Source: Coptis chinensis
Taxonomy: Eukaryota > Streptophyta > Magnoliopsida > Ranunculales > Ranunculaceae
Assembly: GCA_015680905.1 (NCBI GenBank)
Contig: CM027383.1
Coordinates: 83,857,001-83,921,000 of the forward strand
Reading direction: 5' to 3'
DNA length: 64,000 bases
The notes below the pieces were generated by a model that ran no database searches, was not told the origin of the DNA, and saw only the letters and a program-made list of their open reading frames with translations. Both the position numbers and the translations under genes were made by a program. Positions 47,477 through 60,300 of this stretch are shown here, piece by piece; position 1 is the stretch's first letter; every line of letters starts with the position of its first letter.

Positions 47477-48166
47477 TCAAGATTTGTAATCCTTGACATG
47501 AAGGCCTTCTCAAGCACCATCTCCAACAACTGCATCACCCTTGTAGGTACCAAGGGTGGCCTCTCGAGTTTGCCTTTACACCTTTGCGAGGAAGGCACCC
47601 GCCTTCTCCACATTTTCCACTTTTCCGACCATGCCTTGAGAGTACTCTGGAGAGCACGTCCAAAGGAGAATGAGAGTGACCATGGCTTCTTTCCTTTGAG
47701 CTGGTTCATTGCATTAAGGTTAATTGTGGCCTGCTCTTCATTCTCACACGACAAGAACACCCCACCGCAGGACCAAATTTTGGGGCAATGTTTGTCGCAA
47801 GGCACTCACCGTATTATTCGAATGACCTCTCAGGGGCTACCTTCTTGGCATCGAACCGAGTCACCATGTTGGGCTTCAATAGAGTTCCCTTGAGCAGAAC
47901 CTTGTGGTCATTCAATGCCTTGTAACAAAGCAGCAAGTACTCGCCATCCACATCAAAGACAACGGTCAATGTCATGAGATCCATCAACCAAGATCTCTGG
48001 CTCAACGATTGGAACGAAACCATTTTCTTGACAGATGATGGCATACCTGGCCAAACCATTAGCATTCTCATTAATTGATGCTGGATAGACGCTTCCCAAT
48101 TGTTCCAGTAGACTCATCAGCAGCAAGGATACCCCTTCCAGGGGTGTACATTGGCAATGAGTTCAT
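47477..48166 (-). pseudogene. Truncated fructose-bisphosphate aldolase, right arm copy
   Basis: Inverted duplicate of the left-arm aldolase. It keeps more ancestral detail at the N terminus ([14 protein letters not shown], then the same internal deletion joining SIN to ENANGLA) and [20 protein letters not shown], which the left copy has lost by frameshift. It has its own frameshifts near 47965, 47895 and 47800. The C terminus LHVKDYKS and the stop at 47477-47479 are shared. The intron and leader exon follow at 48167-48790. Confidence 0.85.
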
Positions 48167-49133
48167 CTACAAGGTTAGAAAAAGGAGGATTATTAAAAAA
48201 TTCAGAAAGACACAAATTAATGGATATATAATCATAGCCTAAAACCTTAAAAAGTAAATAAATATTTACAACTGATTGATTAGAAACAAACAGAAATCAC
48301 CTGATTAGCAAACAAAATAAACACTGCATCATTTCTTCTATGGATAAATTGGAGAAAAAATAAAAACAAATCAAGCCAAACAAGAACTTGCGTAAGCAAA
48401 GAAAAGACATTCAACCTACACCCTGAAGCCACTAATAACAACTTTAAAACAGGCTATCTGAAATTTGCACATATTCAAGTTTGCAAATTTTCATTTTATA
48501 TTAGTAACAATAAATAAAATGTGGACAGCTATGGAAATAACAATAGATAAAGATGGTCAAATCAACCGCTGCAAATGAACTCTCACAATAATCACTTAGA
48601 ATTTCACATTCTTCCAACTACTACTAACATATTAAACAGTTTACAAAAGATCTAAATCAATATAAATTTAATATCTTGAACATTTTACAACAGATCTAAA
48701 TAAAAAATAAAATAAAAAACATTAGATCTTACCATAGACAGTATTGATTTCAATTTTCGGTTTCCATTTTCCATTTTCGGTTTCGGTTTCGGTTTCGATT
48801 TTCAATTTTCTATGGGCGATTTGGAGATCGTTTTTAGCTTTTAGATCCAAATTTTTGTGAGGAGGGAGTGAGCGAGTGAGTGAGGAGAAGAAGATGGGGG
48901 AGAGAGAGATCCAAATTTTCTTTGGAGAAGAAGGGTCAAATTTTGAAGAAAGTCCACCAAACTTTTGGATTTGAGATTTTTGTACGAAATGACCGATATA
49001 CCCCCATTTGTTTTTGTATTGGGCCAAAGATTTTTAGCTTTTAGATCCTTTGAGATCAGGATGTAATCCGACGGTTCAAGAGGAGTGTGAGATAAGAGTG
49101 TCACTATAAGAGTGGCACTCTAGACAAATATAT

Positions 49134-49441
49134 GTAAGTAAAACTTAACCTAGGAAATGGATTCCACCCTAATTTTTTATGGATATAATATATTCACCAT
49201 GAAGATCATCTCTACAAAATTTCAACTCATTGGAAGCCTCTAACATTGCAAAAAAATGATTGCAAAAACTCAACATTTATGGACCGTTAGATTTCTTTTT
49301 AAATATGACAATAATTTTTTTTTATCTATATTAGAGGTTTCCAAATTAGTTGAAATTTTGTGGAGATACTCTTTATGGTAAGTGCTTCATAACCACAAAA
49401 AATAAGATTTAAATTCATTTTGTAGGTAAAGTTTTACTTAC
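49134..49441. mobile_element. Foldback MITE, 308 bp
   Basis: The ends GTAAGTAAAACTT and AAGTTTTACTTAC are inverted, and the two halves (about 150 bases each) pair imperfectly over their whole length, for example CTACAAAATTTCAACTCATT against GTTGAAATTTTGTGGAG. It begins five bases after element B. The superfamily is uncertain and no target duplication is clear. Confidence 0.75.
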
Positions 49442-49486
49442 GTACTTATTTTAAGTTAATTAAGTAGCTACTTTTCAGAGAATAAC

Positions 49487-49523
<37 letters not shown>

Positions 49524-50752
49524 CTTTAATACTTTAATAATCCTGCCTCCCACCTACAGTGCCACAATAGTGAATAAATATTAAAAAAAGTGTGACTCTT
49601 AGTCACCTTTTTTATGCCAGTTTTGTCCCTAAACAATTTGTTAAATTTCCAAAAAACTATTCAAGTATAAGTGTAAAAACTGTTGTACTATAGGGTTAAA
49701 TTAATCTTTCTCTCAATCATTTTTTTTTGTACTTTTTTGTACTTATAATAATGAAAACCATTCTATGCCACTTCAAATGCCGCCAAATGAGACGTTTTAT
49801 CTTTTCTGCACCACTTCAAGTGGCGCTATTTGTATCGTTTTCATTTGACTCCATTTCAACTAGCATAGAATGCACTCTGCATTCCTTAAAAACACTCTCT
49901 CTCTATATAGGGAGTAAAATCCAGATGATGAGTAATTTCCGGCCACCACTTCCCATTCTACTTTTAGGAGGATGCGGGGCTACTGGACAACCTTAAGAAG
50001 ATTGTTTTGAGATGATGTCATCTTATTCACATGCTTAAAGGTAGTCAATAATAATTGATTAATATAATTGATGACCTCATTCCATATTATTTGTAAAGAC
50101 TCTTCTTTGTATTAGAGATTCTTCCTGGACTAGTAGGAGACCTCTTGTAGACTAAATAATCTTAGTCAGTCACACACTCACACATGTGGCATTTTTACAT
50201 GTGCTTCCATTTATCTGTAATTGAGGATGAAGACATACATTGATGATGTCACAATAATACATGTTTCTCTTTTACTATAATTGTTTAAACTTTGTATGTA
50301 GCAATTAATGGGTGCCTCATGTGTTTGTCTTATGTGAACTGTTCAAGTAATGCTACTATTTCTAGACATATATCGATCAATTGGGGACATTAGACCTAAA
50401 ATTTGGTTTGATCTGTTATAAATCCCCATACATCAAAGATTCCACAACAAACTACGCTACTTTTGATAAACCGCGCCAGAATAACCAATATAACTTTCGA
50501 AACACCATGCCAGCAAGCCACAATTTGACTCACGTTGTTTTGAAACCATTGATGCTTTTTGAAAACCGCGCCAATTTTACCAAATTTATAAGAATTTAGT
50601 GTTTGGTATTCAAGAGGTCTCACCATTAAAGATGCTATAAAATTTTACATACATATGTTTTTTACCATTATGTTTAAACTAATATAAATGTTGTGGTGTG
50701 GGCGTGTAGTGGTGCCCCCCCCCCCCCTCCCGAGAAAGTTCATGGCTCTTCC
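49442..50752. other. Intergenic sequence, no gene seen
   Basis: Contains an ATA/TAA microsatellite at 49492-49523 and a run of 13 C at 50715-50727. Short open frames (49727-49996, 50381-50599) lack any resemblance to known families. Confidence 0.5.
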
Positions 50753-51336
50753 ACTAGTCCTAGGGTTGTCCATGATTCGGTTCGGTCTGGTTCCAGGTCA
50801 AATTACAGTCTAAACCGAGGTACACGGTTTCTAGATAACAAGAACTGAAATCGAACCGAGGTATCTGAAGAACCGGTTACAAACCAAACTGTGAAATTGG
50901 TTCGGTGCGGTTCGGTTTTTAGTTTTGTGCTTCACTATTCAAAAAACAACAAACAAGACCTACAAAAGTGGGAGAGAGGGAGAGAGATTGTTGTTGGATT
51001 GGACAAAAGTGGAGTAAGGAGAGGCGGCTAGGTGAGAAGAGAGCCTAGAAACTAGGACTAAACTTTGGTAGTTGAAAGAATACATTTAAATCCAATGGCT
51101 ATAAATTAACTTGAAGATCTAATGATTTATAGCCAACTCTTAATACATGTAGGCAGTGCATCTTATTCGGTTCGGTTCGGTTAACCGAGGGTGCAAACCT
51201 TGAGCCGAACTGACTGCAATCGGTTCTCACTATTAGGAATTGTAAACCGAACTGGGGTATGTTGGAAACTGAAAAAATGGCCGGTTCAGTCCGATTTATC
51301 GGTTTTCGGTTTTTTATGAACACCCCTAACTGGTCC
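50753..51336. mobile_element. hAT-type MITE with 8-bp TSD
   Basis: The element is 50761-51328 (568 bp), with inverted ends TAGGGTTGTCCAT and, from the right, TAGGGGTGTTCAT. It is flanked by ACTAGTCC (50753-50760) and ACTGGTCC (51329-51336), an 8-bp duplication with one change, which is diagnostic for hAT. The interior is rich in GGTTCGGTTCGG and its complement near both ends. No transposase is encoded. Confidence 0.88.
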
Positions 51337-51596
51337 AAATCAAAATTTTCGAGCATCCTCTCATAACAAGATAGAATTGTATTCCTAGCAACCACATCAA
51401 TAGTTGTCGTCCATATATGGCATAAAAACAATAGTTTCAACTCATTTAATAATAAACGAGCATCCATAACCCTCTCACACTTCACATACATATTTTGTAA
51501 TTCAGAAACCACAGAAGAATTCGTAGAACACCTATTTACCATGAATACATGCATATATACTAACTTTCTAAGAACAAAGCTATTTGAACTCCTCAC
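51337..51596 (-). pseudogene. PPR-like protein fragment, interrupted by the hAT MITE
   Basis: The minus strand reads VVSELQNMYVKCERVMDARL and then TTIDVVARNTILSCYERM, which follow the pentatricopeptide-repeat pattern (xxLxDMYxKCGxxxDAxxLF followed by DVVxWNTxIxxY). PPR proteins bind organelle RNA. Only about 85 codons are visible and the frame runs straight into the MITE at its 3' side. It is probably a relic. Confidence 0.55.
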
Positions 51597-51755
51597 TTTA
51601 ACAATATATCAGCGGGAAAAAAAATGAAATGAAATTTGTATAAAAGAAAATCATTTAAATATATGAAATGAAATTAGATAGAAAAGAGAAAACCTATAAT
51701 TGAGCTTCAATGTCACCTATTCAATTATTATTTTTATTTTTTATTTTTTTTATAA
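51597..51755. other. AT-rich spacer with T-rich tract (LINE tail side)
   Basis: The T-rich run at about 51722-51752 on the plus strand corresponds to an A-rich tail of the minus-strand LINE that follows. Confidence 0.45.
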
Positions 51756-54195
51756 GCAAAAATGGAGTCACCCCCACAAAAATGGAGGGATTACCTCAAT
51801 AGGACTAACACTTATAAAGGCCAATCAGGGATTTTACCGAAGCTTGATCCAAACAAAAGAACGGAAGTGCTCGATCTCCCCTAGATGCTAGACTATGAGC
51901 TACAATATTTAAGGATCTACTGATATATAAAGTTTTACAGTCATCCAACTTTAAAGAAATAAAATAAATATCCTGAGCAACAGAGGTCGCTCCCCATGAT
52001 AACAATCCTGATCGTTTTTCCATATCAACAACTAAGTTCATACAATCCGTCAAGATTATCAGTTTCTTGACCTTCATTTTCCTAGCTAGGTCTATTCCTC
52101 TAAAGATGGCATGAGCCTTTGCCTCTTCTAGATCTCTAGTTGTAGTCGTGTCGTGTCGTGTCCTGCACAAATGCAAATGCCATTATTATATTAGTCCATA
52201 AAGCAAAAGCTAGACCGGCATGGGAATTTGCATCCATCCATGATGCATCTGTTGATCGAGACATAAAACCAATCTTGGCCTATATTAGGCCAATATTTAA
52301 CTAATGCACTTTTAGTGCATTTCATCCTTATATTAGGTATGATGAATGATGAAGCCTTAGTAAGGGTGCATGCAATAGAGTTATGGCAATCTTGTGTTAA
52401 AAATGACATCATTTCTATCTAGCCAAATCGAATACATAATGGTATCCATAATGCTAAGCAAATCAATAATAACAAATTTTGATGAATTACTATCAATAAA
52501 TTTGCAAATAATAGAGTAAAGGTTCTCATATGAATCCCAGTTTTCAGTTCTAATGCACAGATTAGAAGCATACCAGATTCGCCTGATGATGATGCAATGG
52601 AATTGGGCATGTGCAGTAGATTCGACTTGATTACTACACCTTAGGCAAATAGTAGACTGAATGATATGTCGAAAGTGAAGATTCTCTCTAGTAGGCAACC
52701 TATTTTTTACTGCTTTCCACAGGAAGATCTTTACCCTCTCTGCTACATTTAGTTGCTAGATGAACTTCCAGAACTGAGGATCATTCCCTTCATTGTTGTA
52801 CAAGTTCCTGCTAAGGTACTTGTACACAGATTTACCTGTGAGTTCTCCGTTATTATCGCCCAACCATCTGATAGTGTCTTCATGCCTAGTTTGGCTTAAT
52901 GGTATTTTCATAATCTCATCAACAATATAAGGGATGAAGAGATTATTTATGATAGTAGTGTTCCATGTTCGATTGTTGGGATCAATCAACTCAGCTACTG
53001 AATTAATAGCATTAGGCCCTGGGGGGCCTATGGGCTTTAGAGTGGGTAACATAGGTACCCAAGGGTCAATCCAGATATTGATATTGAACCCATCGCCAAT
53101 ATGCCAATAGAGATTTGGAAGGATATCATTCTTCACTTTGATAATACTTTTCCAAATTTTTGAAGCATTCCAACGGCATTTTGCCCTGAGTAAAGGTGTG
53201 TTGGGTGAGTATTTCCGTATGAGATTAGATGCCCATCTTTTGTCCGGCTCTTTGACAATTCTCCACAAGAGCTTAACAATCAAAACTTTATTGTGGTTTA
53301 AAGCAAGTTTTGTGCCCAAACCTCCAAGAGATTTTGGTTGACAAAGTTTATTCCAACTTATGAAGTGAGTTTTGTTCGCATTGTTTTCATTCTGACCCCA
53401 GAAGAAATTGGAATTCATAGAATCCAATTTTTCATAGGTCGATGTTGGCATCATGAATACGGACATGAGGTGTGATGGTATCGCTGAGGTGATAATTTTT
53501 ATAAGAGTGACTTTTCCTGCTTGCAATAGTGTTTTAGCTCTCCATCATTCTATTCTTTGGAGGACTCGTGTTGTGATCTCTTGGAAGTTTTGTTTACTTT
53601 TTTTTGGAGAACCAAAAGAGCACCTATGGGTACTTGTCTGCTATGATGCTAAGTTCTTATTGATCTTGAGGATTCTTTTGACAAGTCTCTGGTGATTAGG
53701 TGGAGAGTTCTTGCTAAAAAAGATACTAGACTTCTGAAAGTTAATCTCTTGTCCTGAGACTCTCTTAAAAGTGTCCAAAATATCATGTCAAGCTTAATTG
53801 TCATACATCTTGTGGCTCCTTTCTTCTGCTTGAGAGTCCCAATGATCTCATGGGCAAGGACAATATTGTTAAAAATTTGTCTCTCTTTAACAAAAACACT
53901 TTGAGATGGTGAGATAATCTTGTCTAGCAAAGGTTTGAGATGGTTTACGAGGATCTTTGTAATAATAATTCTTAGATAGACATTGTAGAGACTGATCAAA
54001 CGAAACTATCCTAGGCTTTTGGGTCCTTGGGTCCTTGGGTTTTAGGGATGAGAGTGATGTTGGTGTGGTTGAGTTCAGTAAGAACCATATGTCATGAAGT
54101 TGTGGATAGTATGGAGAAGATCAACATGGACAATGTCCCAATATATTTGGTAAAAGAGGGGTGTGAAACCATCCGGGCCAAGTGCCTTAGGCTAG
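51756..54195 (-). pseudogene. 5'-truncated L1-type LINE (RT, zf-RVT, RNase H)
   Basis: Reading leftwards from 54195: ALGPDGFTPLFYQIYWDI starts the reverse transcriptase. Then come NHLKPLLDKIISPSQSVF near 53930, the post-RT segment QAGKVTLIKIITSAIPSHLM (53526), LGGLGTKLALNHN, a zinc-binding ICLRCSNQVESTAHAQFHC (zf-RVT, near 52640) and RNase H with EAKAHAIFRGIDLA, TDCMNLVVDM and LNIVAHSLASRGD (52140-51850). Endonuclease and ORF1 are absent, and the catalytic FADD box is lost in a deleted part near 53650. Stops and frameshifts lie near 54080, 53650, 52750, 52400 and 52180. 5' truncation is typical of target-primed reverse transcription. Confidence 0.88.
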
Positions 54196-56512
54196 GTCTA
54201 ATGGTTTGGTGCAGCAAAACACCAAACCACAATAGCACAGTGTATACCGTTAGTGGGATAACGAAATAAGACCCAATGGTTTGTTTTTTCAGCCGCCAGT
54301 GATACTGGCGTGCAGCAAAAAAATCGAATCGTTAAATATTGACCTTTGTTATCCGCCATCAGCAGTGGCGGGCAAGAAAAAAAAACAAGTTTTTGTATAC
54401 GCCACTCACATAGGCGTGTAGATAATTATTTCCCCATTTTACCCTTTCTCCCACCTCGGTTTCTCTCAAAAAGAAAAAACACCGGAAAAAAATTAAATAA
54501 ATTACTCTCACTCTTCAACCCCACTTTGGCGCGAGAAAAATAGAAGTCTAGAATTGGCGCCGAATTTTGGATCTCTCATCGCCACTTCCCACAAATAGGT
54601 ATGATTTTGATGAATTTTCTATTTTTTTTTTGTGAGTTTTGAACTGAAATGAAGGGGTTAAGCTTGGTACACTTACTTCTATGGATCAGGTTCTTTGGAG
54701 AACTCACCTTCTTGACGTTTCTCTATTGGGTATGTGCCAGCCATTTTTCTTACTGTTTATATTTACATTGAATCATGTGTGTGCGTCTCTTTTTCTTACT
54801 GTTTATATTTACATTGAATCATGTGTGTCTCTCTGTATTGTCTATACTAGACATGTAGTTTGAAAAGCTTATATATATGACTTGTTAGTTTGTTTTGATG
54901 AAATTAAGGCTGATTAAATTGGTTGTTAAGGATTTATCATAGATTTTGATAAGCCTGGAAAGTGGTAATTCTAGAATTTTGATAGTTTTGAAATGTAGTT
55001 TTTGATCGGTTAACTATATGAATTGGATAGATTGTTGATATTGTCTTTGAGTGTAAATGAGACAACACGATGTAGGATTGCTTAATTTGGCATATCAAGA
55101 TAAATTTGGAAAGGAAAACTCATAGATTGTGATGGTTCCCATGAACACACTAGTTGATGTTGTGCATTGTGGATAAGTCGATATGAAACAATAATGTAGT
55201 AAGTGGAAGTGTAAGTCATGATGATTTTTATAATCAGTCTTCGGTTGGGAACTTGGGTTGGACCAAGCCACTCCTTGAGAGATGCCTTCTGAAATGAAGT
55301 ACCTATGAAATAAAAACAAATTTTAGTTTGTGTTAGTTTATCATACATACTGTCTATGTTCTGCAATACTTTCTTGACTTTTCTTTTGCAGACTTAACCG
55401 TGAATGGAAACTTTCAAGGTTCATTTCTAGAAATAACATGAAAAGAAATAGCAAACAAGTAAAGATTGATAACATGATGATGAGAAATTAATATAGTTTA
55501 CCTGGTATTAATATAGTTAATATGACGAGAAATTAATACTGTTGCCATCTCACACACTTTGAAAGAGTGGTGTGTGCTTGGTAGAATGTGTAGAGAGAGT
55601 GAGGGAATGCTCTTTGTGCATATAGAGGTTTCTAGGAACTAAGACTAGATATATAGAGGAAGAGAAAACACTAAAATGCTTCATTTGTTAATTTCATTGA
55701 TGAGGAAATCGAAGAATACAGTCGACTAACGGTCCATTTGAGATGTTGAAAGGTTGTTTCAGCTTCATGTGTCCATTTGATTTTTTTTTTAAAGCAAATC
55801 AGTGAGTGGTTAACTAACGGTGCCATAACCTTTGATGAAACGGCGGTAGTAGCCAGTGAGACCCAAAAATCCTCTAAGTCCTGTAATCTTTGTGGGTTTA
55901 GGCCAATTGACCATGGTGGTAATCTTGTCAGGATCAGCTACAACACCTTCATGCGTAATCAAGTGTCCTAATTAAGTACTCGAGTTGGTTTTGCGCAAAG
56001 CTGCATTTAGAGAACTTAGCAAAGAGGGTATTATCTTGGAGAATGGTTAGAACTCAGTTTAAATGTTAGCAGTGGAGAGGCAGTGATAGAAAATAAATGG
56101 TCCACAAGGCCATGAGTATTTTTCTAAAAAATCTTTTCAAAGCCTGCCCTGTAATCATCTTAAGAGAAGCTATCTCTTCTCCCCCTTTTAAAGTAATCTT
56201 TTTGCCACCTCTTTTGAAGGATAACTGGAGTTTTTCTAGGTTAAGGAGACTATGATTGTGTGTTGATATGCGTAGAATACTATAGAGTGGTCTAGTTTTG
56301 TGTCATACCATCAGTAGAAAGAAAATGAAGATAAAGTCTAGGTAGTTTAATGCGACACTTAATTTTACTTGTCGTAATGTCATATCATCTAGTTTTGTGC
56401 CATATCATAACTCGCACTTAATTTTATTTGTCGTAATGCAATACCCATTTATTTAGTTTCATATTATAAATTATGTTTGATTTTGGTGTTAATTTATTTC
56501 TCACCAGTTACA
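54196..56512. other. Intergenic or promoter region upstream of the PMD gene
   Basis: No gene is recognised. A direct repeat of about 43 bp (TTCTTACTGTTTATATTTAC...) occurs at about 54747 and 54790. CTCCCC- and T-rich tracts occur near 56180. Acceptor-like CACCAG at 56503-56508 precedes the PMD start. Confidence 0.45.
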
Positions 56513-57240
56513 ATGTTCGGCATTTTACACAAATTCAGAGGTAAGGGTACAAAGTCAAAAAAGTCAGGGGCACCAAATGCCCCAAATCTAGAAGATGTAT
56601 GTGTATGGACTTCTTATTATGAGTTTGATCCTAGTTCTTATCACCGTGTTGTTGTAAAGGAAAATACACACATATCCTTTACTCTTCGTGAAGGTGGTGG
56701 AACGAAAGAAAAAGTTGGTAAGAAAGGGACTTTGGCCCCTGTTATGGAATGGTTGAGCCTAGTGAACTTTGGAGAATTTGAATCGATGCTTCAGAATGTT
56801 GGTTTTGACATTTTTGCTCAAATTGACATTGAAAAATCTGATAGACAGTTGGTTGAAGCAATTGTAGAGAGATGGTGGGACTCTACCCACACATTTCATT
56901 TTCCATGTGGCGAGATAGGCTTTACGCCACTTGATTTCTCAATGCTTACGGGGTTGCGTGTTGGAGAAGGAAAGATTGTAGCGTTTGATTCAAAATATGA
57001 GTTATTTGTTGAGGCTGTCAAATATTTACCTTTTTTAACGGAGGATGAGATTTATAGCGGCAATATCAAACTGAGTCATTTAGAGATGTATACAGCTTAT
57101 ACAGTGCAAGATGGTGTTAATGAAAGAGAAATAGGGTTTCATGCTTTCATGTTATATGTTATTGGAAATGTATTGTTAGCAAACTCCCACAGCAAGGTTC
57201 GTTTGGGATATCTAGCTAGTCTTACTCAAATAGATGAGAT
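56513..57240 (+). CDS. Plant mobile domain (PMD) protein, 5' part, truncated by a LINE
   Basis: PMD proteins include MAIN/MAIL-type nuclear factors and many transposon-borne relatives; the molecular role of the domain is not fully established. The ATG at 56513 (MFGILHKFRGKG) follows a CAG acceptor-like site; an upstream in-frame ATG at 56477 is less likely. The segment LVEAIVERWWDSTHTFHFPC followed by GEIGFTPLDFSMLTGLRVGEG matches the PMD signature (ERWxxxTHTFHxPxGExxxTLxDxxxLxGLxxxG). About 243 codons are open without a stop. Homology ends at SLTQIDEI, where the next residues (FFAK, stop) come from the T-run of the inserted LINE. The rest of the gene should lie to the right of the window. 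It may be a host gene or part of a MULE that carries this domain. Confidence 0.75.
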
Positions 57241-57329
57241 TTTTTTTGCTAAATAAGTTAAAAATTCTATTAAAGTAAAGTATTATACAACTATATTAAC
57301 ATGACATCACTCCCCCTAATTTACTTGGT

Positions 57330-60300
57330 TCAAACAAATCTCGTAAAGGTTTGGTAAGGCACCTCCCATTTATGAATCCATGGGGGTTTCTCATTACAAA
57401 CAATAAATAGATCTTTCTCTAGGTTTGAGGCTTTTTTGGCTATGTCATCCGCCACGGTATTCCCTTCCCTCCATATGTGAGAGAGGTAGAAAAAATGAAG
57501 TCTCTTCAAGCAAGTCTGCCATCTGTACCTCATCTGCCATGACATTGAATTAGAGGTGAAAGCATTAACTGTAGTAGCTGCATCCGATTCTACCCACACA
57601 TTCAGCCAACCCTTCTCAATAGCTATTTCCACACTTTCCAAAATACAAATGCACTTGGCCCAATAAACTTGTAGCTTCACCCAATCTTTTTCCACGAATA
57701 AGTAGAAAATTCCCATCATGATCCCTAAAGGATGACCCATACCCCGCCTGACCTGGATTACCTTTAGCAGCACCATCGGTATTGATTTTGACGACCCGGT
57801 TTTGGCGACAGCCAAATGCCTTTGAACCTTCTTCGGTCTTTGTGGGTCTCATGCTCAATCCCCAATTCCGAGTAATCTCCAAGTCGTGTAAAGAGTTGTG
57901 GGTGTGAGATTTTGAGAGAGTAGCCGCATTATGTATCTCTTTTCGAATCAGATTGCAGCAATACTGAAGTGTGGGAGTTCTTCCTTCAAAATGTGCCCTA
58001 TTTCTGACTTTCCAAATAGCAACCATGCCACCACTAACTGCCATCGTCCACAACTATTTCAGAAAGAGACTTACTTGTTGGGACCGACTCATTGCATCTT
58101 TGCTGTTGCTAAAGCCTGCTATGAATTTGAACTTTCCCACTAGCCAATTCCAAGTCTTTTCGGCAAAAGTGCATTGCCACAAGAGATGGTTCAGGTCTTC
58201 TTCTTGCAGTCCATAGCTTACATTTTGACGCTAGCTGGATACCCTTTTCCTTTGCTGCTAAATCAGTCGCTGCTCTTCCAATATGCATATGAAGTTTCCA
58301 AGCGTTAGCCGCTAGCTTGGGATGAGTAAAGGATTCCAAACAGCTCCATGCCAGTGAACCCTTACTCCTTTATTTCTTATAGCTTCAAAAGCCGAGGCTG
58401 TAGAGAAATCACCTTTTAAGTCAGGTAGCCATATTAGTGTATCATCTTCAGCCCTTTTCATGTTGTTAATGCTTAGGCCAACATTTTGAATCAGCTCCAG
58501 GATAGCAGGTAGGCATGATTTGTGTCCGTTGCCAATGATGGAGCTTACTCTAGATGAACAGCCTCTGAGTTCCCTGTCAGAAAGATGGAGTGCTTCCTGG
58601 ATAGAGTGTGTGCCTGCCCATCTATCCCTCCAAAAATCAATCCTATGACCTAACCCCACTACCCATTGGCTTCTTGAATAAACTTCATTCAATGCTTTCC
58701 TAATACCAGGCCATATAGAAGAGTTCTTATGATAACCAATTTGGGCACCATCTGTCGTTAGGTACTTGAGTCGCATAAACTGTGCAAAGTCATCCAAGCC
58801 ACATTTAAAATTCCAGGCAAGTTTCATAGACATGGCAAGGTTAAATTCTTTAAGCTTTTTTATCCCCAAGCCTCCTTCCTCAACTGGTTTACAAACCAGT
58901 TCCCATTTCACTATGATTGCCTTTTTTTTACTCGAATCCCCTGACCACAAGAAGTTTCTCATAGCCCACTCTGCTTTTTTAATGATGCTCGTTGGCCACT
59001 TATACAGTGCCATGTTATGTATAGGTATACTGGAAAGCACTGCCTTGATCATGATGCTTCTCCTTTGAAAGGACTGTAGCCTTCCCCTCCAATTGGCCAT
59101 TTTCGATCTGATTTTGTCAAGCAAAATGTGAACCCCTGCTTTAGTGACTCTTCCCCTCAACAATGGTACACCCAAATATTTCTCCGGAAGAGCCCCCTCT
59201 ACCATACCAAACTCCCCCGATATGGCCCTTCTCCGCACAAGTGTAATGCCACCCATAATGAGCATGCATTTGGCTTTGTTAAGAAACTACCCCACTGCTT
59301 GTTGGTATCTAATGAGCAAGTCTGAAATATGTCTCAGCCCTCTGATCTTACCATTCACAAAGAGGATTATGTCGTCAGCAAAGAGTAGGTGTGAAGGACC
59401 CATGTGCCCCTTGTTAATCACCATCGATCCCACCAGTCTCTTGTTTCTCAATTCTAGGATACTTTTACTCAGAACCTCTTCAGCTAATGCAAAGAGGAGA
59501 GGTGATAAGGGGTCTCCCTACCTGAGACCCCTTTCCACTGAAAAGAAGCCGCAAGGCCCACCATTAATAAGGACTGACATTTTAGCTGACTTTAGAATAC
59601 AGTGAATCCAGTTGATGAATTTAGTTGGGAAACCAAATCGGGTGAGAACTTGAAATAAGAATTCCCAACTTAGAGTATCAAAGGCTTGAGAAATATCAAT
59701 CTTCATAACCACATTCCCTACATATCTTTTTATGTCCAGCTCATTCACCATTTCTGATGCAAGCCCTATATTAGAGTGTACGCTTATACCTGGAATAAAA
59801 CCTGCTTGCTGCGGAGATATGATCGCCCCAATGAATTTATTCAGTCTGACTTGGAGGATCTTAGAAATAATCTTCATGTTGAAGTTACTCAAACATATTG
59901 GCCTGAATTGGTTCAGTTTGACTGCATTTCTCTCCTTAGGGATGAGTGACAAGAAATTGGAGTTGAAACCTTGTGGAATTCTTGGATCAAGAAAGAAGGA
60001 CTGTATTGCAAAACACACATCAATCCTTATAATATACCAACAAGCATGATAGAAGTAACCTGAGAATCCATCTGGCCCTGGAGAGCTATCCTGGTTCATC
60101 ATAAACACCACTTGTTGTATTTCTTCATAACTGGGGTTTGGGACAAGAGCATTGCATCCATAGCTGAGAGAGAAGGCTGGATGGATTCCAGTAGAGCATC
60201 ATCTTGAATCATAGGATTTTTCAAGAATTTTTATGTATACGAATTCACTGCGTATTCTTGAATTTGAGTTTGTGTATATAGTAGCACACCTTCCTCATTT

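Larger units (their letters stand above)
39902..49128. mobile_element. Giant inverted-repeat element B (Pack-MULE-like) with captured aldolase
   Basis: The ends are (CGG)TTTGTCTAGAGTGCCACT at the left and its reverse complement at 49111-49128. The arms are 39905-42665 and 46366-49128 (about 2761 and 2763 bases) and correspond feature by feature: leader, intron, aldolase exon, 3' region and a second gene fragment. The centre is 3.7 kb. The last matched base pairs are GTACGGCCATATCGT on the left and its complement on the right. Terminal similarity to element A puts both in one family. A transposon with gene-bearing long inverted repeats is the simplest reading; calling it Mutator-like is inference, since no transposase is present and the TSD is obscured by TA repeats. 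Confidence 0.85.

Noticed and set aside
35660..49140. 9-bp target duplications for elements A and B
   Set aside because: Flanks are TA repeats; candidate 9-mers do not match, so no TSD is claimed.
31291..50727. Poly-C runs at 31291-31302 and 50715-50727 as regulatory elements
   Set aside because: Homopolymers with no supporting context; only noted as landmarks.
58766..60049. Plus-strand frames within LINE 2
   Set aside because: Shadows of the minus-strand reverse transcriptase, which shows the catalytic FADD and GDPLSP motifs.
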